Origin: an uncultured Oscillospiraceae bacterium
GTDB taxonomy: Bacteria > Bacillota > Clostridia > Oscillospirales > Oscillospiraceae
Reading direction: 5' to 3'
Assembly (NCBI GenBank): GCA_934623545.1
Contig: CAKTVN010000020.1
Coordinates: forward strand, 1-12,915
Length of the DNA stretch: 12,915 nucleotides
Both the position numbers and the translations under genes were made by a program. The notes under the pieces were generated by a model. The model was given only the letters and a program-made list of their open reading frames with translations. It did no database searches and was not told where the DNA came from. Position 1 is the first letter of the stretch; every line of letters starts with the position of its first letter. This document shows positions 5,993 through 12,915 of this stretch, piece after piece.

Positions 5993-6020
5993 TTTACGAT
6001 ATGCAGTCAGTCTATTTTTT
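5979..6020 (+). terminator. Riboswitch-controlled intrinsic terminator (expression platform)
   Basis: A perfect 12-bp stem, GACTGACTGCAT (5979-5990) with ATGCAGTCAGTC (6001-6012), has a 10-base loop and a TATTTTTT tail (6013-6020). It ends 22 bases before the pilB start codon, so unless disrupted it should stop transcription of the whole pilus operon. Its left arm overlaps the aptamer. Confidence 0.88.
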
Positions 6021-6042
6021 CGCGGTGAAAGGAGGGGACGGC

Positions 6043-7737
6043 ATGGCATATATGCGGATCGGCGACCTGCTGCTTGCGGCGGGCGCGATCAGCGAGCAGC
6101 AGCTGCACGAGGCGCTGGAAATCCAGAAGAGCACGAAGCAGCGCCTCGGCGACGTGCTGATCGACAACCGGATCATCACCGAGCATCAGCTCATTGAGGC
6201 GCTACAGCAGCAGCTCGGCGTCGACTTCATCGATCTGACGGCGGTGACAATTCCACTGGAGCTTGCAAAGTATGTCCCGCGTGGGATCGCGAAGAAATAC
6301 TGCGTCGTGCCGGTCAAGCTGGTCAACGACGAGCTCTATGTCGCGATGAGCGACCCGCTGAACTTCGAGGCGCAGGAGGAGCTCAAGGCGGCGTCGCACC
6401 GGCGCGTGGTGCCGATGATCTCGACCCGCCGCGCGACCGAGCAGGCGATCACAACGCTCTACGGCAGCGAGGGCGCCGCGCGCGCCATCGAGGAGATGAA
6501 GCGCGAGGCGGCTCCGTCGGGCGATATCATCCCCGAGCAGATCACGCATACGACCGACGCCGAGGCAAGCGCCGCGCCGACCATTCGATTTGTCAATTCC
6601 GTCATCGAGCGCGCCTTTTTTGACCGCGCGAGCGACATCCATCTCGAGCCACAGAGCGAGGAGATGGTCGTGCGGATGCGCATCGACGGACTTCTGAGAA
6701 GGGTCCTGACGGTCCCGACCGAGCTTCAGAGCGCGGTCATTTCCCGCCTGAAGATCATGGGCGGCATGAACATCTCCGAACGCAAAATCCCGCAGGACGG
6801 GCGCGCGATGATCCGTGTGCGCGAGCACGAGCTGGACCTTCGTATCTCGTCGATGCCGACGGTCTACGGCGAAAAGATCGTCCTGCGTCTGCTGGAGCGC
6901 ACACAGCGCGCGATCACAAAGGAATCGCTCGGGCTGGAAGGTCCGGAGCTTCAGAAATACGACGCGCTGCTCACAAACAGCAGCGGCATGATCCTGATCG
7001 TCGGTCCGACGGGCTCCGGCAAGTCGACGACGATGTGCTCCATGCTTCAGCAGCTGTGCTGCGAGCAGACGAATATCATGACGCTGGAGGACCCGGTCGA
7101 ATATAACATCGCCGGGGTCAATCAGTGCCAGATCAACGAAAAGACCGGCATGAGCTTTGCCGCGGGTCTGCGGGCGATCCTGCGTCAGGACCCGGACGTC
7201 ATCGCCGTCGGCGAGATCCGCGACGGCGAGACCGGCGAGATCGCCATCCGTTCGGCGATCACCGGACACCTGGTCATCTCGACGCTGCATACCGGCAACG
7301 CCGCGTCCACCATCGACCGCCTCGCCGACATCGGCGTGGAGCGGTATCTCATCGCCGACGCGGTGCGCGGCGTCATCTCGCAGCGGCTGGTGCGGCGCAT
7401 CTGCCCGCACTGTAAGAAGCCTTACCACCCTGCGGCGGAGGAGCTGGAGCTGCTGGGGCTGAGCGCCGACGCGGATGTGCAGTTCTATCGCGGCGAGGGC
7501 TGCCAGGAATGCTATCACACCGGCTATCACGGACGGCGCGGCGTGTTTGAGATCCTGATGCTGAACGGAAAGCTCCGCCGCATGGTCGCCGACGGCGCCA
7601 ACTCCGACGCGCTCAATACGCAGGCGCGCAAAGAGGGCATGAAGACGCTGCGCGAGAACTGCCGCGAGCTGGTCCTGCGCGGCGAGATCAGCGCCGAGGA
7701 AGCGGCGCGCGCCATGAATTCCACTGGGGATGAATGA
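6043..7737 (+). CDS. pilB: Type IV pilus assembly ATPase PilB with tandem MshEN c-di-GMP-binding motif
   Basis: Hexameric cytoplasmic motor that powers pilin polymerisation (564 residues, normal length). The N-terminus carries two 24-residue MshEN motifs, Arg5-Gln28 and Arg34-Gln57, separated by exactly five residues (KSTKQ). This is the layout known to bind c-di-GMP in Vibrio cholerae MshE and relatives. In the second motif the usual Gly at position 10 is Arg43. The ATPase core has Walker A GPTGSGKST at 321-329, an Asp box TLEDPVEY at 347-354, Walker B with Glu391, and a His box GHLVISTLHT from 408. A zinc-binding pair CPHC (454-457) and CQEC (487-490) is typical of PilB/GspE. The start at 6043 follows AAAGGAGGGG; an upstream in-frame ATG at 5977 lies inside the terminator and is rejected. 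First gene of the operon, under riboswitch control. Confidence 0.96.
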   Translation: MAYMRIGDLLLAAGAISEQQLHEALEIQKSTKQRLGDVLIDNRIITEHQLIEALQQQLGVDFIDLTAVTIPLELAKYVPRGIAKKYCVVPVKLVNDELYVAMSDPLNFEAQEELKAASHRRVVPMISTRRATEQAITTLYGSEGAARAIEEMKREAAPSGDIIPEQITHTTDAEASAAPTIRFVNSVIERAFFDRASDIHLEPQSEEMVVRMRIDGLLRRVLTVPTELQSAVISRLKIMGGMNISERKIPQDGRAMIRVREHELDLRISSMPTVYGEKIVLRLLERTQRAITKESLGLEGPELQKYDALLTNSSGMILIVGPTGSGKSTTMCSMLQQLCCEQTNIMTLEDPVEYNIAGVNQCQINEKTGMSFAAGLRAILRQDPDVIAVGEIRDGETGEIAIRSAITGHLVISTLHTGNAASTIDRLADIGVERYLIADAVRGVISQRLVRRICPHCKKPYHPAAEELELLGLSADADVQFYRGEGCQECYHTGYHGRRGVFEILMLNGKLRRMVADGANSDALNTQARKEGMKTLRENCRELVLRGEISAEEAARAMNSTGDE

Positions 7738-7744
7738 GGCTTTT

Positions 7745-8800
<1,056 letters not shown>

Positions 8801-8829
8801 GTTTCAGATACAAAGGAAGGTGAGCGCCT

Positions 8830-10038
8830 GTGACGACATACCGATACAAGGGACTTTCGCCCGACGGCGCGAAGCTCTCCGGCGTCATTCAGGCTTACAA
8901 CGAATACGAGGCAGTCTCGCAGCTGCGCGAGACCTGCTCCATCATCACACAGATCGAGCCGGTCCGTCAGACGGTGCGTCTGGGCGGCTCCGTCGGCGGC
9001 TTCCGCATCAGCGAGAAGGAGCTGGCGATCCTGTGCTCGCAGTTCTCCATCATCCTCTCGTCGGGGCTTCCGATCGACCGGTGCGTGGAGATGGTCGCGG
9101 CGCAGGTCAGGAACAAAGAGCTTCAGCGCGCGCTGCGGCTGGTCCGGCAGGATGTTTCCGGCGGCTATGGGCTGGCGCAGAGCTTTGAAAAAAACTGCCC
9201 GAAGCTGCCGCAGACCTTTCTGGAGACCGTCCGCGCGGGCGAGCAGTCCGGTACGCTGGAAAGCTGCTTCGACCGGATGCGCACCTACTATGATAAGAGC
9301 GCCAAAACGAAGGCAAAGGTCATCAGTACGCTGACCTATCCGTGCATCGTGCTCGTCGTTGCGGCGATCGTATTTGCCATCATCATGATCAAGGCGGTGC
9401 CGCTGTTTGTGGAGACCTTCCGCGATCTCGGCAGCGAGCTGCCTTCGATCACGGTCGCGCTCATCGCGGCGTCGGATTTCCTGACGGGCTACTGGTGGAC
9501 GATCTTAATGATCATCGCGGGCGTCTGGCTCATCCATATGCTGATGCTCCGCACCGAGGCGGGGCGCATCGCCATCGCGAAGGGCAAGCTCTTCCGCTCG
9601 CCGCTGCACCGGCTGCACCGCATGAGCGCAAGCGCGCAGTTCGCAAACACCATGTCCGCCATGCTCTCCGCCGGGCTTCCGGTCGTCCGGGCGCTCGAGG
9701 TCACGGCGAACGTCGCGGGAAACTACGTATTCGGCATCGCAGTCCGCAGCGTGCGGCAGCGCGTGGAGCAGGGACGGCGGCTCGCGGACTCTATGTCCGA
9801 GCATCCGGAGTTCCCGCCCATGCTGACGGAGATGACCGGCGTTGGCGAGCAGTCCGGCGATCTCGAGCAGACGCTGAGCGTCGTCGGCGGCTATTTTGAC
9901 AACGAGGTCGCGGTCATCACCGAGCGCCTGCTCACCATTCTCGAACCGGCGATCACCATCGTACTTGCCGTGCTGACGGTCGTTCTGCTGCTTGCCGTCT
10001 ATCTGCCGATGTTCTCGATGTACGGCAGCATCGGCTGA
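8830..10038 (+). CDS. pilC: Type IV pilus inner-membrane platform protein PilC (GspF family)
   Basis: Membrane platform on which PilB and PilT act (402 residues, usual length). It has two GspF domains, about residues 65-190 and 268-390; both contain the family pattern of an LxxGxP segment and a GExSGxLE segment (GEQSGTLE near 137, GEQSGDLE near 339). Three membrane helices are visible at about 168-194, 218-240 and 368-396. The start is GTG at 8830, with GGTGAG five bases upstream; the N-terminus TTYRYKGLSPDG is standard for PilC. It begins 29 bases after pilT in the same operon. Confidence 0.96.
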   Translation: MTTYRYKGLSPDGAKLSGVIQAYNEYEAVSQLRETCSIITQIEPVRQTVRLGGSVGGFRISEKELAILCSQFSIILSSGLPIDRCVEMVAAQVRNKELQRALRLVRQDVSGGYGLAQSFEKNCPKLPQTFLETVRAGEQSGTLESCFDRMRTYYDKSAKTKAKVISTLTYPCIVLVVAAIVFAIIMIKAVPLFVETFRDLGSELPSITVALIAASDFLTGYWWTILMIIAGVWLIHMLMLRTEAGRIAIAKGKLFRSPLHRLHRMSASAQFANTMSAMLSAGLPVVRALEVTANVAGNYVFGIAVRSVRQRVEQGRRLADSMSEHPEFPPMLTEMTGVGEQSGDLEQTLSVVGGYFDNEVAVITERLLTILEPAITIVLAVLTVVLLLAVYLPMFSMYGSIG

Positions 10039-10130
10039 TCAATTCGTTATCACGCTCCGTCATACAACCCTGGCGGAGGAGATATAAAGCACTTTTACAA
10101 AAAACTTTTTAAAAAGAAAGGAAATTTGCT

Positions 10131-10544
10131 ATGCTTTCCAAGATCAAGAAGAACAACAAGGGCTTTACGCTGATGGAGATGCTGATCGTTGTCGCGATCA
10201 TCGCCGTCCTCGTTGCCATCGCTATCCCCACCTTCAACAATGCGCTCGAGAAGTCCCGCGAGGCGACCGACGAGGCGAACGTCCGCGCTGCTTACGCAGA
10301 GGTCATGGCTTGCGCTCTGACGGAAACCTCTCAGACTGGCGTTACGAAGACTGATAATGGTGACGGCACGAACACCTATACTGCGACTGTTAACGCTGTC
10401 CAGAAGAAGGCGAAATGGGAGAGCGGCGACAGTGTTACGATTGCCGGTCAGGACGTTGCAGCGGCTGTCTCCGGCTCCGGCTGGACCATCACCTACAAAG
10501 ATGGCGACGAGAATGCGAAGATTACCGTTGGTATCGGCGGCTAA
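10131..10544 (+). CDS. pilA: Type IV prepilin, probable major pilin
   Basis: A 137-residue prepilin. A short basic leader (MLSKIKKNNKG) ends at Gly11, the processing site, followed by FTLMEMLIVVAIIAVLVAIAIP, the hydrophobic helix with the conserved Glu at +5 of the mature protein. The mature chain would be 126 residues with a small beta-rich globular head; only one Cys is present, so there is no C-terminal disulfide loop. Codon use shifts toward T-ending codons compared with the neighbouring genes, as expected for a highly expressed protein. A 92-base gap precedes it, with a CTTTTTAAAAAG palindrome at 10105-10116 next to the AAAGGA ribosome site and a TATAAA at 10083 lacking a clear -35, so an extra promoter or RNA-processing site is possible. 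It is the only pilin in the window; others may lie beyond. Calling it the major pilin is inferred. Confidence 0.93.
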   Translation: MLSKIKKNNKGFTLMEMLIVVAIIAVLVAIAIPTFNNALEKSREATDEANVRAAYAEVMACALTETSQTGVTKTDNGDGTNTYTATVNAVQKKAKWESGDSVTIAGQDVAAAVSGSGWTITYKDGDENAKITVGIGG

Positions 10545-10601
10545 TTCAAGCTTTACAGGTCAACCTACTTATTTTTTGTAAGTCAGCCTCACGATTGCAC
10601 G

Positions 10602-10630
10602 GGGACCGATGGGTTGCGGTCCCTGCAACC
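10602..10630 (+). other. Overlapping hairpins in the pilin-pilD gap
   Basis: GGGACCG (10602-10608) pairs with CGGTCCC (10617-10623). Alternatively GGTTGC (10612-10617) pairs with GCAACC (10625-10630). The two stems interlock like an H-type pseudoknot, although the final two-base connector looks too short for full formation, so they more likely compete. They lie ahead of the pilD AAAGGAG site and there is no T-tract. They could set the pilin-to-peptidase expression ratio; this is inferred. Confidence 0.4.
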
Positions 10631-10653
10631 GGGAGGGCAGAAAGGAGCGCGCC

Positions 10654-11490
10654 ATGCTGTATCTCTCCCCGGCGATCACGGTCTACTGCTGCGTTCTGGC
10701 GGGCGTTTTCGGCGCGTGCATGGGCAGCTTCCTTAACTGTATGGCATGGCGCATCGTCCACGGCGAGAGCGTCCTGCGCGGCAGGTCGCACTGCGACGAG
10801 TGCGGGCACGTGCTCACGGCGGGGGACCTTGTGCCGGTGTTCAGCTATGCTTTTCACAGGGGGCGCTGCCGCTGGTGCGGCGCGAAGCTCTCTGTGCGCC
10901 ATGTGCTGGCGGAGCTTGTGACGGCGGCGGTGTTTGTGGCGCTGCTGCTGCGATATGATATCTCGCTCCAAACCCTTGAATACGCGATCTTTGCGTGCAT
11001 TCTGCTCGCGAGCGCGTTCGCGGATTTGGAGGGATATATGATTCCAGACCGGTTTATTCTGACCGGTTTTATTGTTCGTATTGCCTTTGTTTTTCTGCTT
11101 CCGGACTGGGAGCACGATCTGCCGGACGCGGCGCTCGGCGGCTTTGCCGTGGGCGGCGGGCTGCTGGCGGTGGTGCTGCTGTATGAAAAGCTCCGGGGCG
11201 TCGAGGCAATGGGTGGCGGAGATGTGAAGCTGGTGTTCCTCACGGGGCTTTATCTCGGCTGGAAACGGAATTTGCTGTGTCTGCTGCTGGCGTGTGTGAT
11301 CGGCATCGTATTCGGGCTGATCGCGCAGCTGCGGCGGGCAAAGCCGGAGGCGCAGGACGCGCCCCGCGCGGAAAACGAGCCGGAGGATCCGAAGCTCTTC
11401 CCGTGGGGACCGTCGATCTGCGCGGCGGCGATCATCACGCTCCTCTGGGGCGGGAAACTGATTGAGGCGTATCTGGGGCTGTTTACATAA
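10654..11490 (+). CDS. pilD: Prepilin peptidase / N-methyltransferase PilD
   Basis: Inner-membrane aspartyl protease (278 residues) that cuts prepilin leaders after Gly and usually methylates the new N-terminus. The N-terminal cytoplasmic loop has the two zinc-type pairs CDEC (47-50) and CRWC (72-75), found in the bifunctional peptidase/methyltransferase form. Catalytic aspartates are Asp124 in FADLEGYMIPD and Asp190 in MGGGDVKL, the GxGD-family pattern. Several hydrophobic helices run through the chain. A polar, acidic stretch at about 228-247 before the last helix is longer than usual for a terminal loop. The start at 10654 has AAAGGAG seven bases upstream; the upstream ATG at 10609 lies inside the hairpin region and is rejected. 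It sits directly after its likely substrate, the pilin. Confidence 0.95.
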   Translation: MLYLSPAITVYCCVLAGVFGACMGSFLNCMAWRIVHGESVLRGRSHCDECGHVLTAGDLVPVFSYAFHRGRCRWCGAKLSVRHVLAELVTAAVFVALLLRYDISLQTLEYAIFACILLASAFADLEGYMIPDRFILTGFIVRIAFVFLLPDWEHDLPDAALGGFAVGGGLLAVVLLYEKLRGVEAMGGGDVKLVFLTGLYLGWKRNLLCLLLACVIGIVFGLIAQLRRAKPEAQDAPRAENEPEDPKLFPWGPSICAAAIITLLWGGKLIEAYLGLFT

Positions 11491-11521
11491 TGCTCCGCGC
11501 CGGAAAGGCGAGGTCGAGCAG

Positions 11522-12523
11522 ATGACCGGACAAATTGTTGCAATGGATCTCGGCACCGCGCAGGCGAAGCTTGTGTGGTACGCGGGCGGACGGGTCAAAA
11601 AGACCGTCGCCGCGCCGCTGCCGGATCAGCTGGTTTCAAACGGCGTGATCGTTTCGATGGACGCCATGGCGGATTTTCTCAAGCAGCTTGCGAAGGAAAA
11701 CGGAATACCGAGGACAGGCGCTGCGGTGATCTTACCGGACCGGCTCGTCTTCACGCGCAGTACGGCGCTGCCGCCGATGACACAGCAGCAGCTGGCGTAC
11801 AACCTGCCGTTTGAGTTCCGCGACTATCTGACGCAGGAGAAGGGACAGTATTATTTCGACTACTCCGTGCAGGGCATCGAGCGCGACGAGAGCGGCAAGG
11901 CGGTGCAGATGCAGCTGTTTGCCTGCGCCGTGCTCAAGAGCACGATCGAGGACTACCGCGCCATGCTGCGCCGGGCGGGCTTCCGGCTGAAGCTCGCGCT
12001 GCCGGAGCAGTGCGCCTACGCGGCGCTGGTACGCGCGCATTTTGCCGCAGCGGGCGCGCAGAACGGCGAAGACGTGTGCGTCGTCGACATCGGCGAGACC
12101 GGGCTCCGGCTGCACATTTTCCAGGACGGGAACGTCGCCACGCGCCGAAGCGTTGAGCTTGGGATGCGCGATCTGGTACACCTGATCTCAGACAAAACCG
12201 GCGTGGACGAGCACATTGCGCACGCGCAGATGCTCGCCGACTACGACGGCATTTTGGGAAGCGAGGACGCGCGGGATCTCTATCACCGCATGGCGGCGGA
12301 GGTCACAAAGGCGGTCAATTTTTACAACTACAACAACCGTGAGCGGACGCTGCGCTGCGTGTATCTGTGCGGCGGCGGCGCGGCGGTCGAGGCGCTGCGC
12401 AGAAGCTTTTCCGAGACGGTGCGGCTGGACATCCGCCCGGTCGGCGAGCTTTTGCCGGAAACGGCGCTCGATATGCCGTGGCTCTATGCCGCAGCCATCG
12501 GCTGCGCGATGCAGAGAGACTAG
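11522..12523 (+). CDS. pilM: Type IV pilus assembly protein PilM (actin-like ATPase)
   Basis: Cytoplasmic actin-fold protein (333 residues) that binds the N-terminal tail of PilN and links the alignment complex to the motor. The actin-type nucleotide-binding signatures are visible: phosphate-1 AMDLGTAQAKLVW at 7-19, phosphate-2 VVDIGETGLRLHIF at 187-200 and the adenosine motif YLCGGGAAVEAL at 281-292. The chain is slightly shorter than typical proteobacterial PilM. The start at 11522 follows GAGGT at good spacing; a longer in-frame reading from 11462 overlaps pilD and is rejected. It lies 31 bases after pilD and 12 before the PilN-like gene, the usual PilM-PilN order. Confidence 0.92.
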   Translation: MTGQIVAMDLGTAQAKLVWYAGGRVKKTVAAPLPDQLVSNGVIVSMDAMADFLKQLAKENGIPRTGAAVILPDRLVFTRSTALPPMTQQQLAYNLPFEFRDYLTQEKGQYYFDYSVQGIERDESGKAVQMQLFACAVLKSTIEDYRAMLRRAGFRLKLALPEQCAYAALVRAHFAAAGAQNGEDVCVVDIGETGLRLHIFQDGNVATRRSVELGMRDLVHLISDKTGVDEHIAHAQMLADYDGILGSEDARDLYHRMAAEVTKAVNFYNYNNRERTLRCVYLCGGGAAVEALRRSFSETVRLDIRPVGELLPETALDMPWLYAAAIGCAMQRD

Positions 12524-12535
12524 GAGACGAGGCGT

Positions 12536-12915
12536 ATGAAACTGAAAAAAACAGACGCCGGCGTCCGGTATCCGGAAAAGCGCAGCGTCAATCTGGCGCA
12601 GCATGAGCCGCGCACCAAGAGCGTGCTGACGCTGGTGCTGGGCGCGCTGGCGATCGCCGCGCTGTGCGCGTGCGTCGCGAAATTCGGCGTGCTCGACCAG
12701 CTTGCGCGCGCGGACCGCGCGGAAAGCGACTACCGGTCCGTCCATGCGCAGTATGAGCAGATGCAGCAGGCACTGACGGATTATCCGCGCGTCGAGGAGG
12801 AATATCGCACCTATTCGCGCAAGTGGATGCAGGACGGAAGCGCAGGGCTCGACTACACCGTCGACCGGAGGGACGCGCTTGATCTGCTGGAAAAGGATCT
12901 GATGCCGTATGGCAC
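12536..12915 (+). CDS. pilN: PilN-like pilus alignment protein (3' end beyond window)
   Basis: Only the first 126 codons are present and the frame is open to the window edge. The product has a short cytoplasmic tail, one membrane helix at about residues 29-52 (rich in Leu, Ala and Val), then a charged and Gln-rich probable coiled coil at about 55-95. This bitopic layout is that of PilN. Within the tail, RSVNLAQ at 16-22 resembles the INLLP-type PilM-binding motif of PilN proteins. The ATG at 12536 is preceded by GGAGACGAGG. Placement 12 bases after pilM supports the call; the sequence itself is weakly conserved, so a PilN/PilO-like fusion or another inner-membrane component cannot be excluded. 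Confidence 0.8.
   Translation, partial: MKLKKTDAGVRYPEKRSVNLAQHEPRTKSVLTLVLGALAIAALCACVAKFGVLDQLARADRAESDYRSVHAQYEQMQQALTDYPRVEEEYRTYSRKWMQDGSAGLDYTVDRRDALDLLEKDLMPYG

Noticed and set aside
5977..6042. Upstream in-frame start for PilB
   Set aside because: It lies inside the riboswitch terminator stem; the ATG at 6043 has a strong AAAGGAGGGG site and gives the normal PilB N-terminus.
7730..7744. Earlier in-frame ATG for PilT
   Set aside because: It has no ribosome site and adds five residues not typical of PilT. It is kept as an alternative start only.
10552..10580. Possible terminator after the pilin gene (TTACA ... TTTTTTGTAA)
   Set aside because: The stem is only about 5 bp, the T-run falls within the loop, and the downstream pil genes would be cut off. 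The evidence is too weak to call.
10546..11598. 350-codon open frame on the minus strand
   Set aside because: It is antisense to pilD and the start of pilM, with a composition typical of shadow frames.

Overview
The window reads as a chromosomal segment of a fairly GC-rich Clostridia-type Firmicute. An Oscillospiraceae-like gut anaerobe is my best guess, not proven. The grounds are strong AGGAGG-type ribosome sites, intrinsic terminators, sigma-70-like promoters, a class I c-di-GMP riboswitch in front of a compact clostridial-style type IV pilus operon, and GGDEF/HD-GYP and PAS-like domain styles common in Clostridia. No tRNA, rRNA, CRISPR array or intact insertion sequence is visible.

Region 1 (1-2995) is a metal-export module. 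On the minus strand a small free-standing HMA metal-binding protein (1888-2106) is followed by a Zn/Cd/Pb-type P1B ATPase (1-1832, C-terminus cut by the window edge) that has no HMA domain of its own. Divergent to them is an ArsR/SmtB repressor fused to an AraC-type DNA-binding domain (2267-2995). The two transcription units share a face-to-face promoter pair built on one -10 palindrome, with an inverted-repeat operator next to it.

Region 2 (3000-5800) is a signalling pair. A small Hpt phosphotransfer protein (minus, 3098-3448) is divergent from a 650-residue protein (3708-5660) with the order Cys-rich PAS-like domain, GGDEF, REC, HD-GYP. That protein carries the motifs both to make and to degrade c-di-GMP. 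Downstream is a MITE-like or terminator-like inverted-repeat element (5684-5768).

Region 3 (5816-12915) is a type IV pilus operon: promoter, c-di-GMP-I riboswitch, overlapping intrinsic terminator, then pilB, pilT, pilC, a major-pilin-like gene, pilD, pilM and the start of pilN. PilB carries an N-terminal tandem MshEN motif of the kind known to bind c-di-GMP. The second messenger therefore probably acts twice on the same operon, at transcription elongation and at the assembly motor, and the enzyme that sets its level is encoded just upstream. This integrated Hpt - c-di-GMP enzyme - riboswitch - PilB circuit is the most notable thing in the window.
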